From: Termitomyces sp. T153
Lineage: Eukaryota; Basidiomycota; Agaricomycetes; Agaricales; Lyophyllaceae
NCBI GenBank assembly: GCA_018296165.2
Contig: JACKQL020000116.1
Location: 62,001-126,000, forward strand
Direction: 5' to 3'
DNA: 64,000 nt
The position numbers were made by a program, and so were the translations under genes. The notes beneath the pieces are model-generated. The model was not told where the DNA came from and ran no database searches. It saw only the letters and a program-made list of their open reading frames with translations. Of the stretch, positions 46,381 to 57,399 are shown piece by piece; the stretch's first letter is position 1; every line of letters begins with the position of its first letter.

Positions 46381-46535
46381 AGCAGTGGGGATTCTTAGAC
46401 TTGTTCTCTTCAGATTCCCCTCTGCTAGGTGATTAGTTACTGATTGTATCATCATCTACTGTGCTAATATACTTCAGATTCCCCTCTGCTAGCTGCATGA
46501 CTCCAATCTGCCACTCCAGAAGTTGCCCTCACACT
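46381..46535 (+). repeat. LTR-2, second part
   Basis: It continues LTR-2 (acttgttctcttcagattcc ... ctgctagctgcatgactcc ... gaagttgccctcaca), ending CCTCACA for CCTTACA. LINE sequence follows. Confidence 0.75.
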
Positions 46536-46539
46536 CCAC

Positions 46540-47900
46540 CAATACAGAAGAGATAAGAGATGATCAAACCAAAGCATGGAATAACCTGGCAACAGTTAAG
46601 AGAAAACCCAAATAACAAGAATGAGTAACCTAACCAGGGAAAAATCCACCCCCCCTCCTATGCAAAACACAGACATGGAAAACACCCACCCTAGCCCACA
46701 ACAATGAACCACTCATATGCAGATATGGTCATAAACTCTCTGTCAAGAACCATGCACCCACTCTCTGTCTCACCACCAATATCCCCTTCAGCTTCCCTGT
46801 TATACACCTCTGACCTCAAGATATGAGGCAGTAGAACCAGCATCACCACAGGATAGAACCAGCATCACCATAGGATACCCATCCAGCAACTCTAATGAGT
46901 ATAGCAATATCCCCCCTGACTCTCCTGAGGGAGAGAACAAACAAGAAACACTGGAAAAAGACTCACCAGAGCTATGGATTAAACACAGAAAATGATAATA
47001 CAATGAATGGAAAAGGTTTCAGATGGACAGCCAAACCAGCAGGAGGATGGCCAAAAGTTTACCTGGCTGCCTCCTCCACTTCCAACATAGCACTGGAATC
47101 ACTTTGTGAGAGGCATGGCATTGCAGGCCCCATATCATGGGCCTGCCCATACAGAGGTAAATATAAGCCTACAGAGGCAGGAAAAATGAGGACAGTAGAT
47201 GCATGCAAAACCACAGTGAAAAACTTTGTGTACATAAACATGGTGAAGACCTAGCCATCATCTTCCCTGAACAGGATCTCCCAGCTGAAGATGATAATTG
47301 CTTCCCCCATCCCTACCACCTTTTAATATTTAGCCTCAACCAACAACAAGTAAACCACCTGACTGACCTAAAAGTAGTGGTGTCCCCAGAAGTGACTTTC
47401 TTCTTTATCCCTCAAAGCATGCATTGTCAGCTTTACATCCTAATGATAGGGGAGCTCCAATACCAGAACACACCCAGAGCAAGAATGTTAGTCTTGTGAC
47501 TCAGCTGAAATTCAAGCAATTGTGGAGGGACACTCAAACCTTCCAGCCAAGGAAGCCTTAGACCAGATACTGGTGCCAACCCAGGCATTCTTCATCCTCC
47601 TGAAATGCTGAGGTGATGTAAGGCCATAGAATGTGTACTTTGAAATGGACCTTGGGTACAATGATGAGGATTACATGTTCCTCAGAAAGAAGATGTGACC
47701 ATGTAAATTCAACACCATGGGCTTTGAAAAGGCTATGTCCTAACAGGTAAGCAACAGCCACTCTGCACTGGCTGCAAGTCTGCAGACCACATTTCCTATA
47801 ACTTCCCCTTCTCAAGACTTCTGGGATGGCCCAGATATAGATCAGACAGGCTGAACAACACCACAGGAGCCACTGATTCTGCTGATGATGACAACAGAAC
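46540..47900 (+). pseudogene. LINE ORF1 (gag-like), decayed
   Basis: Frames include ERTNKKHWKKTHQSYGLN, RWTAKPAGGWPKVYLAASST and KMRTVDACKTTVKNFVYINM. Near 47765 comes CTGCKSADHISY, which looks like a degraded zinc knuckle as found in ORF1 of Tad1-type LINEs. Ser/Gln-rich frames follow. It lies directly upstream of the endonuclease region, as expected. Many stops and CpG loss. Confidence 0.55.
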
Positions 47901-48539
47901 CCCAAATAGAGGGACAGAGAACAGGGCCAGCAGAAACTCCAGGCAGGGGAGTAACAAGAATGCAAAAGCCAGAGGTAATGGTTGTCAAAAAAGAGGCTAG
48001 GGAAGGGTGTAGCCACAATGAACATAGTAGAATAGTCCTATTCAAGCACCATACCTTGACTGAAAACATAATTAAACCCTCTACCTCCTCTTAACCACAT
48101 AGAAGGAAGGCAAAAGATATGTAAGTGATACTTATATAACACAGTCTAGCAGGACAATACCTGAGGCTCAACCACCCCTCCTCCAGTCCCCCCCAAGCAA
48201 TAACAACCTACACACTAGAATATAACAATTAGCACAACCTGACTGACAGTTTTTAATACAGGAATGCAAGTTTGAGTAATGGCAACAGCTGCTCCAAAGA
48301 GAGAAGGGGGAATGTGCCAGCCATCACCCATCCCCCTGATGACCTTAATGGAGGAATTGGAGACAGGCACTCACAGAGAGTGACAGCTACAGCAGCTAAA
48401 TCAAGCCATACACCAATAGTAGATCCCCTACAGCAGGGGGTCCACATAGCAGTGGACAACAAGCAGAATGTGCACTCAAAGGACATAAATGTCACACCCA
48501 TGCAAATGGAAACTGAAAAGAAAAAACAGAAAGAGGATC

Positions 48540-49990
48540 TCTTAGAATAGCCTCCCTGAACATGAGAGGAGGGTCAGCAACTACCACAAATAAATGGGGC
48601 AAGATAGGACAGCTCATGCTCCACAACAAGATAGATGTCCTGGCTATCCAAGAGACTCACCTAACAGAGCAAAAATGATACCAAGTTTACAAAATATTTG
48701 GGAAATGGAACAAAATGGGCAGAAGCTCAGAAATAGTCTTCAAAGATCATGCTAGTAGACATACCATGGAGTGAAGAATTCACACTGTCTTGCCTTGCTA
48801 TATATGCCCCAAACAGACCAAATTGAAACAAGGAGTTCTGGGAACTAATAGAAAGTACCTGGAGAAGGGAAAGGTGGAGTAAGCCAAATGCCCTTCTAGG
48901 CAATTTCAATATGGTGGAAGACTCACCAGACAGAATACCCTCACACTATGACCCCCAAGCAATGGTTGAGGCACTGGGAAACATGATGCAATACTTTAAG
49001 CTTGCAGATGGGTGGAGGAGAGAAAATCCAACAAAGATTGACTTCTTCTTTTCCTTCCAAATGGAAGGACTATCAACACAGCTGAGAATTGATAGGATAT
49101 CCCTGAATCAAGACCTCTTCCCCTTTAGCAATGGATGGATGATGGAGAAGACTGGCATAAGCACAGATCACTCACTAGTATCAGTGAACATAGTGAACCC
49201 CTGGCTCCCCCACCAAGGCCCAAGGTCAGTATGCTATACAATTTTCCTCTTGAGAAACAATGAGCTCCACTCACACATTGAAAGACTAGGAGTCAAATAT
49301 TAAAAAGACCTAAAAGAAGTAGCTGAGAATAGAACAGAAGGAAGGAACCCACAAATAGTCCATAAGACCTGTAATAGCCACACTATGCATATACACAAAG
49401 GAAATTACTCCAAAACTAGATAAAGAAATCAAACATTTGACTAGGGATAAGGAAAGAATATTAAACAACCAAACCTAGAATGAAGATCATAAGAGCTAAG
49501 AGGTAGCAATCTTTGACCATCAAATCTGCAAGTTACAAGAACTATAATTTGGGAGAGCAAGGGACAATACAGCAACTAATTTCCTCCTAAAAAGCAGAGT
49601 CTTGAAGAAACCATGCACATATGCAAACAAAGAATCCAAACCAAGGGACTTCATAGCCACTCTAAGGGACACAACTAGACTTGGAAACCCAACAGTGCAA
49701 CAATTAGATAAGATGGCAAACATAGCAAGCCAATTTTATAAAAGCTTACAAACTGCTGGAGCCTCTAAAAATCCAGAAAAATATGCTGGATCAACCTGTC
49801 ATGTACTAAACCACATAGATAAATCCAGGAGTGGGGAAGAAGATCAAAAGATAAGTAGATGCATCACAGAAGAAGAGGTAGATGAAGCTGTGAGGACCTT
49901 ACCATTGGAAAAAGCTGTGGACCTGGATGGCATAGTACATGAAGTCTGGAAGTCATTCATAAAGGTTAGTAAAAAAACAAGGAAATGATG
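48540..49990 (+). pseudogene. LINE ORF2: AP-type endonuclease and RT beginning
   Basis: ASLNMRGGSATTTNKWGKIG then VLAIQETHLTEQ is the opening of the endonuclease/exonuclease/phosphatase domain (N and QETHL motifs). GNFNMVEDSPDRIPSHYDPQ (GDFN motif with D changed to N), RIDRISLNQDLF and GISTDHSLVSV (the SDH-type motif) complete it. The linker frame 49602-49988 ends in VRTLPLEKAVDLDGIVHEVW, corresponding to the first RT motif. The element is then cut at about 50045. Probably the same family as the RT fragment at 13679, which holds the missing part. Confidence 0.8.
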
Positions 49991-50049
49991 CACAGGGAAC
50001 AGTAGAAAGAAAGTGAAGACAAAGACTCCTTTGAAGTAATAAAAGCACT

Positions 50050-50510
50050 GAGAATTATGTAGAATAATATAGAAGAATACAGTAAGATAAGTCAGGCTTG
50101 TCTGATTGTAGTGGCATTAGCATGTTGGGATCAACATAGGCAGAGCCAGAGCCATGTAACACTACTGGATTGAAGCCTTGGTCCTGTGGTTCTTCCAAAG
50201 ATGGACCAGCTTCCATTGCAGCTGTCTTAGCCTGCATGCAAGGAGGGAAACCATGGGCTGCTATCCTCTGCCACAAGGTGTTTCTGGTGGGATTCATTCC
50301 CACCAGATGATATAAGCCATGTCCCTCATAATGCTTGTTCAAGCCAGCCTCTTGCTGTTTCAATGCATTAAGACAATCAACATCGTCACTGAGAGAAGTG
50401 TGCTAGCCATCCCATTTTTGTATGGCCTCAGGAGTGCCATATGTATCTGTATAGGCATGGTTGTAGGTGTCAGTTGCCTCCTGGTACATTCCAGGGTGGG
50501 CAAACTATGA
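50050..50510 (-). CDS. Unrecognised open frame (fragment)
   Basis: The minus frame reads FAHPGMYQEATDTYNHAYTD, (one stop), then KQQEAGLNKHYEGHGLYHLV, GMNPTRNTLWQRIAAHGFPP and NPVVLHGSGSAYVDPNMLMP. Composition is protein-like (His, Tyr, Asn spread) and unlike the shadow frames, but I know no such family. It may be a transposon gene fragment between the LINE and the hairpin-ended element. Confidence 0.35.
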
Positions 50511-50787
50511 CAGAGCAGCCATTACACAGTTGTACCATACATTATATATTTAATTATTTAACTATAAGGATAGCATCACATGACACTATCTATAATATAT
50601 GGGATGACTCCTGGGAAAGTGGCTGTGCGCTCTATATATGCAACGACTTTGGATTGTGCTGACTAAAATTTGTCAGCTGCTGACCAAGAACCTTCCTTTT
50701 TGGGCAGCTTGGCTGTTTTTCGCACTTGGAACAGATTTTTTCCAAAAAAAATTATAGTATACAACTTGACTGAATATATACTATCTT

Positions 50788-51458
50788 TTGACCATGTGTA
50801 AAACATGCCAAATAGCCTGCACGTGTGAAACAGGCCAAACGCGATTTAGTGGACACTGTTTTTCATGCCTCGCGTGTTTTTTGACACAACATGACCAAAC
50901 AATGGGCATTTCCGAAGTTGTGGAAAGGAGGCCACACGACAAAGTATGTTTCGTCACATCTATTGATTGATTGATGTTGACTAACAAGCTTATTAGTAAC
51001 TACTTAACCACATTGAGCTATTGATACATCAAATATCTCATTATGCAAGTCAATTTTAATGGTTTTTGACTGTTAAATTGCTTAACAATGGATGTTATAG
51101 GCAACCACCTACTACTCCAGAAAGCCAAAGGCAACAAGCTAGGATTCAAAGGAGACTTGAACAATTACAAATGACAGATCCTGATGATCGTCGAGCAAAT
51201 AGAAACAATAGATCTTTGGAACAGATCAATACTGTGGTTGTCCCACCACTTCAATTGGGGCCTGGGGGTATCAATCAATCTATGGGAACTGGGGGTTTGA
51301 GACCTATAGCCACTGCTTCTGGCTCTTTGGGAAGACCTATTAGGCAGGCAGCTGCTGCTGCTGATCCATTTTTTATGGTCATTCCAGAAACTGTTTTGCC
51401 TGAAGGGTGGGATGCTCCTTTGCAGAAACTATTGCATCCTTCTTCAGGCTTTTTCTGA
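50788..51458 (+). CDS. Cys-rich small protein, two open frames possibly joined by an intron
   Basis: Frame 1 (50788-50970) starts MTMCKTCQIACTCETGQTRF and continues SGHCFSCLACF, with six closely spaced Cys in CX2C and CXC pairs that could bind zinc. Frame 2 (about 51095-51458) is basic and Gln/Arg-rich (TPESQRQQARIQRRLEQLQM), then Gly/Pro-rich, ending LHPSSGFF. An intron between them would make one protein of about 180 residues. I do not recognise it. Its position just inside the 5' end of the hairpin element suggests it is the element's own remnant or captured cargo. Confidence 0.4.
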
Positions 51459-51840
51459 GCATTGAGTAGCTTTCTCTTCTTTTGGGTGGGTTTTCTTTTC
51501 TTTGCTTAATTGTCCAATGGCTGATTTTGGTGGTTGTTTCTATATTAAAGCTGAATGTAACTTTTATGGACTAATCATGGCTGAGATCAGACTTCACTAC
51601 ATTCTTCATTAGGCTCCCTTTCTGAGTGTTCAGTAGCTTTGCAGGCAGCTTTTTTTATATTTGTCTGAGAACTAATTCAAGTATTATCCATTTTCTTTTT
51701 TAAACAGTTACTGGCTTTCTGCTTTTAAGGTAGATCTCTTTCAAACACCAAATTGCTAACCTCTGTGAATTTCAGCACCTAATGTATATGGGTTGATAGT
51801 GTAGTATAAATATTCTCAGTAGTTCTGGAACTTAGCATTG

Positions 51841-52312
51841 AGTTTGAAATACAAAGACCTAACTGAACGAAGTGAGGTTGGGTCTGGGATGAAGCATTGA
51901 GTTTGAAATACAAGGACCTAACTGAACAAAGTGAGGTTGGGTCTGGGAATTAGCATTGAGTTTGAAATACAAAGACCTAACTGAACGAAGTGAGGTTGGG
52001 TCTGGGATGAAGCATTAAGTTTGAAATACAAGGACCTAACCGAACAAAATGAGGTTGGGTCTGGGATGAAGCATTAAGTTTGAAATACAAGGACCTAACC
52101 AAACGAAGTGAGGTTGGGTCTGGGATGAAGCATTAAGTTTGAAATACAAGGACCTAACCAAACAAAGTGAGGTTGAGTCTGGGATGAAGCATTAAGTTTG
52201 AAATACAAGGACCTAACCAAACGAAGTGAGGTTGGGTCTGGGATGAAGCATTGAGTAGAATATCAAGGACCTAACCGAACAAAGTGAGGTTGGGTCTGGG
52301 ATGAAGCAAGAG
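51841..52312 (+). repeat. 59-bp minisatellite, 8 units (copy 2)
   Basis: agtttgaaatacaaggacct starts units at about 51841, 51900, 51959, 52018, 52077, 52136 and 52195, and a variant (agtagaatatc) at about 52253. The unit is the reverse complement of that at 9762-10233. CpG positions (gaacgaag) alternate with CA/TG forms between units. Confidence 0.95.
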
Positions 52313-52319
52313 CTACAGG

Positions 52320-52338
52320 CCCGTGCCAAAGGCACGGG
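52320..52338 (+). other. Terminal hairpin of element copy 2
   Basis: CCCGTGCC (52320-52327) and GGCACGGG (52331-52338) form a perfect 8-bp stem with a 3-nt AAA loop. Identity with copy 1 ends 5 nt after the stem. Confidence 0.85.
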
Positions 52339-52364
52339 GCGTAGCTTGTCCCTAAAGACTACTG

Positions 52365-52500
52365 TACTTGTAATTACATAAGGCAGCCCCTTACTTCATA
52401 CTTTGTAGATGGAACTATTGACTGGTTTTGACTTACAGAGTGTGAACCATAAGCAGCATAAACTGTAATGAAAATGTTACATTTTTCCAAGTCAAATGAG
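52365..52500 (-). repeat. Interspersed repeat, inverse copy of 20990-21175
   Basis: cataaggcagccccttactt, catactttgtagatgg and gttttgacttacagagtgtg are the reverse complement of the 21 kb copy with scattered differences. The hairpin element appears to have landed beside or within it. Confidence 0.65.
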
Positions 52501-53317
52501 CATTAACTCATTTGCAAAGCAAGAAGCCAAACTTCCATAAAAGAAGTTCACTGCCACTAGTTATGATCAGCATGTTGAAAAGTTTGACATGCACCTTTCA
52601 CAATGGGCACCATGGTGGCCATGGAAGGTCAGGTGCTTGGGCCTAGGTCTAAGGCAGAGTTTGATGGAGCATGGAAGAGTGCTCCACAGGGGACATCAGA
52701 ATTTGCCATATCACACCATGATGGGGGCAGGGAGAGTGCTGTAATGCCAGGAGGGCTTCCAGTAGTTACTCTGATATAACCACCTGTGGGTAGCTGGGAG
52801 GGTGTCACAGTGGAGGGTTCTCAAGGGCCCTCTACCTGACTATACCCAACAGCTGAGCCAGGAGGTGCAGTGGTGTCTGCAGAAAAAGGGGAAACCCCTT
52901 TATATGTACCCACAGTGCTGAGGTTGGAAGGACTTTGATCCTTCCCAGTAGCCATGGGAGGTCAGCTTGACTCTTCAATGGTGAGTACACCAATGAAGAG
53001 TGAAGAGGACTTCTCTTACAGTGCCTGCAGCTCTGTACAATTGCAAGCTGGTCCCATGCTGGGTATGCAATTGGCAGCCCCAGCAGCATTTATTGAGATA
53101 ATACCAGAGGATGTTGGAGACACCTCTGATACATATGGTGAGGCTCACCCAGATGACATTCTTTGTAGAAGGGTGATGGTGTTCTGGCAAAACTATGTTG
53201 AGGTTCAAGACCTCAACCCAGCAACATTTAACTGCTAGAGTAGCTAAACATATTGCAATTCAGAGGTTGTTGGGAGATAATGTGATCCCAACAGATCCAG
53301 TGAAGTACATGGATATT
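52501..53317. other. No gene recognised
   Basis: A plus frame at 52954-53238 (ending VMVFWQNYVEVQDLNPATFN) precedes an LTR-2 fragment and might be the C-terminal interior of an element. I cannot name a domain. The rest is CpG-poor filler. Confidence 0.35.
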
Positions 53318-53470
53318 TGTCAGGGGACTTCCATTTCTGACCTCCACAGCTGTTCCAGCATCTCTGCAGCTTGCTCAATGTCTCTGAGGCTTGTTCCATA
53401 CCCCTGGAGATCTCCATAGATCCACATGACTTTCTATATTACCCTCATTGGTCACTCCCCTAGGGTTAGT
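53318..53470 (+). repeat. LTR-2 5' fragment
   Basis: It starts TGTCAGGGGACTTCCATTTC and matches the first ~150 bp of LTR-2 (tgtctctgaggcttg ... cccctagggttag). Sequence diverges after about 53470. Confidence 0.75.
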
Positions 53471-54920
53471 AGTAGCTCTGGCCTTGACAGTCCAGCCTTA
53501 GCTGCTGCTGATTTTGATGGTCTAGCAGTGGATGGAGACATGTTGAAGTCAGGGCACTTGTCCATCCTCTGGTCATCACCAGCAGGCACAACATCATCAT
53601 AGGGTACTAGCAGTGCCCTATGAGTTGAGGAGCCCTCAACACAGAAGGCTCCATACAAGCCTTCTTTGCCTCTGAAGGTTGAGAAGGAGACACTACCTGC
53701 TTCCCCTTTTCCAAAGCTGAGTAGAAGAAGTCCATCCAGGCCTCATCCCTTTGGTTTTGAACAATGTCAAGTTGGTTCAGAACTTCAGATAGTGCTCATT
53801 GCACTACTGGTTTATCAAGAATGTCAGCCTCAATGTCTTCTAGTACTCTGTCTTCATAAAGCCACTGGAGAAGGTGAGCAAGTTGCTCATCTATGATAGT
53901 GGAGAGCTCAGGCCCTTTTGCTTTTTCCTTGCCCTTCTCTTTTGTGGAAAAGCATCACTCAACTGTCTTCCAGGCAGCCAACAAGGGAGTGGTACTCCCC
54001 TGTGCTGGTGCAGGTGGCACTGTTGCAGTCACCTTCCCTTTTCCTTTGCTAGTTGAGGCAGCCACTAGATGCTCTGACATGCTTGAAGCTGAAGATGAGG
54101 CATTTGGTAAATGCACTGCAATGGGAAGTGGCAGGTATGACTACTGCAGAGGGGACAAAGACTGCATCAGAGCTATAACAGACTCTGAGCCATTGTTGTC
54201 TACCTCCATTGCCTCTGATGAAGATGGTACAGGAACAGAGATCCCTACTTGTGGTGAAATGGTAGCAGGTTGTCATTGACCTGCCATGCCCATTGTATGG
54301 CCAGGTCTAGCTACTGGCAGTGAGACCACATTGTATTGTAGCACTATGTATTGTTGGATTTCCTGGGACCATATAGGCTGTGAGCCCACAGAGTATCCAA
54401 AGTTCATTAGTGGGGGCACTTGAGGTCCTCCACATCCTCTTCTCATACCACCACACTGCAGAAGTGCACTGCCTCCCCATGTTGGCAACTGCTGCATTGC
54501 CACTGCATAGCTAGGCAGGGCCACATCTTCTGGCACTACTATGGGTCCTCTGCCCATGGGCCTTGTTTCCCATAGAACTGGAGCCACTCTTCTCATTGCT
54601 GAGAGTGCTATGTCCCTAGGCACAAAGCCTCCTGCCAATGTAGCAGAACTACCAAACCCTAGGAGTAATCTATTCTCTGGGACTCCTCCTCCTCTTGAGC
54701 TCTGTCTAGAGCCCAATGAATATCCAGGCAGACCCATGTCTGCCTTTCCAGGCTGTTTCTTTTTCTTGTCCATTGGGCAACAAGTCTCCTCACTTAATGT
54801 TGGCCACATCACACCAATGTTGTAGTAGAAGACAAAGGCCAGTTAGACTTTGCAACCAGCCAAAAAATTGGCTGACATAATATTTGATGGTCACCAGCAT
54901 GGTGGCCTGTCCAGCTTCTG
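53471..54920 (-). other. Unassigned, probably gypsy-2 distal end
   Basis: A 179-codon minus frame (54273-54812) is Gly/Pro/Met-rich with a KKKKQPGKADMGLPGYSLGS start and no known domain. It lies downstream of gypsy-2 integrase on the same strand and may be that element's 3' region. The plus-strand frames here look like chance. Confidence 0.35.
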
Positions 54921-55785
54921 GACTAAGTCAAGTTGATGATGATGATGATCCGTTTTTATTTATCTTAAAGGCCTATTTTACACATGACCTTCGTGTCCTA
55001 AGCCCTGCAGTATGTAATGGGGGTGGTAATTACGGACACTCCGACTAGTTCTCCAGCCCGATCCCTTTTCAGCTGATGCCGGTTACGTCTCATAGCCACT
55101 TTACTACAATTTGACTTTGTCAGAGTTCATACTACTTCCCACACCTAAGTCCCACCGACTATCTGCCGCTAACGTGCCCTCCCAATTTCTAAACCCAGCT
55201 GTACTCGGCAATGCTTGGTTGGAGTTGAGGGTGTAGGGTGTGAACCCGATCGGCCCGCTCAAGCCTTCCTCGTATCAACCCACGACCCAAGGGTGGTCAC
55301 GACTCCATCCTTTCCCATGCCCAGACGCTACTTTCGGAAGACGGTCCCGAGGGTTTAATCCCGCAACGGAATAGCCCAGTGTACCACTAGTGACAGACAT
55401 ACCGCACCATTTTGGCTAGGCACCCGATCAAACTGGCAGCTCAGCTTTTAACCACACCAGACCACCCGACGGACCACACAGTACTTCGGCAGCCTGATTG
55501 ACTATTGACTCCTATCCTCACGCTTACCCGTGCCACGACCCGCTTGGTCAGCGAAGGCCTAGACCCTCTCCCAAATCCGTCGCACCGGGGAAACTTCTCT
55601 TTTTCTAATCCGTCACGAGCGTGGTGGTCACATTGCCTCATTGAACCACGTGCTGATTGCTCGGTCCTGGTCGGCCTGCACTACAAAGCCTGGCTAGTCA
55701 AGCACGTGCGGGCGGAGGCTTCCCGGCGGCGTTGAAATAACCCATGTGGTGTCTAAGGTGTTTTCCACACAGGCGCACTCAGCCA

Positions 55786-55796
55786 GAGTCGAAACC
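55786..55796 (-). promoter_or_regulatory. Pol III B box of the SINE-like element
   Basis: GGTTTCGACTC matches GGTTCGANTCC with one extra T, about 50 nt after the A box. It is slightly imperfect, and the T-arm pairing is weak. Confidence 0.75.
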
Positions 55797-55845
55797 CCGA
55801 CCTTGCACTCGCAAGTCAGGTGACCTGCTTTGGGACACGCTGGTG

Positions 55846-55857
55846 CCAGCTGAGCCA
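55846..55857 (-). promoter_or_regulatory. Pol III A box of the SINE-like element
   Basis: TGGCTCAGCTGG matches the tRNA A-box consensus TRGYNNARNNGG, about 10 nt from the element's start. Confidence 0.85.
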
Positions 55858-55880
55858 ACGTGCCCCCTAAGTCAAGTTGA

Positions 55881-56249
55881 ACTTGAGTTCAACTTGACTT
55901 AGTCCTTCTAGCCAACTGTGCAGGGCACCAGATGCCCTGCAACTCCAAATATCTGTCAAGAGCCTTGAAGTCCTTGCAAGTAACAAGGAACTCCCAAGTG
56001 GTGTCCCCCAGACTCCTTTGACCTTGAATTTGAAGTTCACCCCATCCCAACAACGACCTAACAGATCATCAATGAACTACTCTTGGTTGTCTAGCACACC
56101 AAAGTCATATGGTTCTGGTGTTGCCCTATTAGAAAACAGTGCATTGTTGCTGGCCTCATATGGTTGCAGCAGTGACACATGGAACTTAGAATGTATCCTT
56201 CATTCCTGGAGTGCCATAGGCAACTCCAATACATAACTGGAGGCCTCAT
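55881..56249 (-). pseudogene. gypsy-2 C-terminal end of pol
   Basis: The minus strand reads LGDTTWEFLVTCKDFKALDR and YLELQGI near 55920-56010, matching the trp-rich chromo-like tail of this gypsy group. Frames are broken. It continues to the palindrome, where the SINE-like element is inserted. Confidence 0.55.
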
Positions 56250-57090
56250 TGTAAGCCTTCAAGATCTATATGGCCCAACTCATTTTGGAAAGAGCTTTCT
56301 AGCTCTGCCTTTTAGAAGATTGAGGTTTGTTGTTGAAAAGTACCCCAATGCACCTTTCTCCAACTCTGGGTCTGGTCTACAATGCAAATTTGCAGAGCAT
56401 GTCTGAAAGAGACACACTTCAATTATTGCATTGTGTGCTACTGCTAAGTTCTCAAGAGCTTGACAGGCAAACTGCTTGATCCCCTTAGGAATTGCAGTAT
56501 ATGACCTGATCTCATGTATCATCAATGGCATGTGTCCACTATTCAGCTTGAATGGTGCAGACCACATTGTCTTAGAGATGCTCATGTTAATTGCAAATTC
56601 AGTCAAGTCTATTTGACTTAACCAGTCCTTCTGATCTGGGTGCACCACAGTGCACAATATCTGACCAACATTGCTATTGGCATATTTGGTTTTTCCATCT
56701 GCCTGTAGATGAAAGGACATTGACATCAGGAGCTGAGCTCCTAATAATTTATGCAGTTCACACCACCACTTGGATATGAACTTAGAGTTATGATCACTGA
56801 CAATAGAGCTTGGGAACTATGAAGTCCTACAATCTCATGCATGTAGATACAGGAAAGCTGCAATGCTGTCATGGTTGTGTGCACCAGTATTAGGTGTACC
56901 ATGCTTTTCATGTGACAAATGACTATCCACAGGTAGTTAAACCCTTTGGACACTGGGAAGGGACCTATAAAGTCCATTCCTATTGAGTCCCATGGCTTAA
57001 CTGGCACAGTCAGGGAATAATTTCCCTGAAGGGAGCTGGTTACTCCCTTTTGCCTGCTGACACAGTTGGCAAGTGGTGCAGAATGCACAT
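56250..57090 (-). pseudogene. gypsy-2 integrase
   Basis: Two frames: CVSRQKG, VPVKPWDSIGMDFIGPFPVS and GFNYLWIVICHMKSMVHLIL (56741-57088), then FHLQADGKTKYANSNVGQIL, HPDQKDWLSQIDLTEFAINM and LNSGHMPLMIHEIRSYTAIP (56280-56726). These are the DDE core segments of a gypsy integrase group different from chromoviruses A and B. The catalytic Glu position reads K in 'QADGKTKYANSN' (usually QTDGQTERANRS), so it is inactive. Confidence 0.85.
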
Positions 57091-57399
57091 GCAGTTGGCC
57101 ACTAGTACCAATGACAAAAGTACTGAGAGAAGAATTCCTTGTCAGATTGGTCCTGAGGTTTCAGAGACTGGGCCATTCCAAGAATGGTCTCATCAAGAGT
57201 CACATCTCCCATATTGACAGGACTATCAGACTCCTGATGGGCCTAAGCTGATCCATCCATGCCATCATTACTGTTGACAAGGCCTTATGCTTCCTCATCA
57301 CAAAGTTCATGACAATCTCACACATGTCAGTTTCTGCAGCTTGGTCCATTGTGGAGAGCACAAATTTGATCTAGTTGCACTTGCATCTCCTGCAGGCAC

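Larger units (their letters stand above)
50589..52343 (+). mobile_element. Hairpin-ended minisatellite element, copy 2
   Basis: The 5' end is TCTATAATATATGGGATGAC, preceded by A. The 3' end is the 59-bp minisatellite, the hairpin CCCGTGCC...GGCACGGG and GGGGCGTA. The first ~240 bp and the 3' ~500 bp match copy 1 (9722-11995, inverted), including an ATGTGT start context at about 50790. The middle differs. At 1755 bp it is shorter than copy 1 (2274 bp). No transposition protein is present. Confidence 0.6.
54937..55867 (-). mobile_element. tRNA-headed SINE-like element, ~930 bp, young
   Basis: It is flanked by a perfect 13-bp duplication, TAAGTCAAGTTGA (54924-54936 and 55868-55880). Read on minus it starts GGGGCACGTTGGCTCAGCTG, with Pol III A- and B-box sequences in the first ~85 nt. 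The first 7 nt can pair with GTGCGCC downstream, like a tRNA acceptor stem (6 of 7). It ends in an (ATC)n/(TCA)n simple repeat. No coding frame over about 75 codons is seen. CpG is abundant, in sharp contrast with the flanks, so insertion was recent. Head, simple-repeat tail and long target duplication are the marks of a LINE-mobilised SINE, though 930 bp is long for one. Confidence 0.85.
54924..55901. other. 42-bp palindromic target split by the SINE-like insertion
   Basis: If the insert and one target duplication are removed, the site is GGACTAAGTCAAGTTGAAC, TTGA, then GTTCAACTTGACTTAGTCC: 19-bp perfect arms around a 4-nt loop. The right arm and loop survive at 55869-55901. It lies within the 3' part of gypsy-2. 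Confidence 0.9.

Noticed and set aside
50589..52343. Firm assignment as a canonical Helitron
   Set aside because: The 5' TC and 3' hairpin fit, but the two copies do not end in CTRR before T, and no Rep/helicase sequence is seen. Kept only as Helitron-like.
54273..54812. 179-codon minus frame as a host gene
   Set aside because: Gly/Pro/Met-rich without a domain, lying downstream of gypsy-2 integrase on the same strand; more likely element debris.
55786..55867. Functional tRNA gene on minus
   Set aside because: A and B boxes are present, but the spacing and T-arm pairing are poor, no credible anticodon arm is found, and the sequence continues into a 930-bp element with a target duplication. 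It is a tRNA-derived head.
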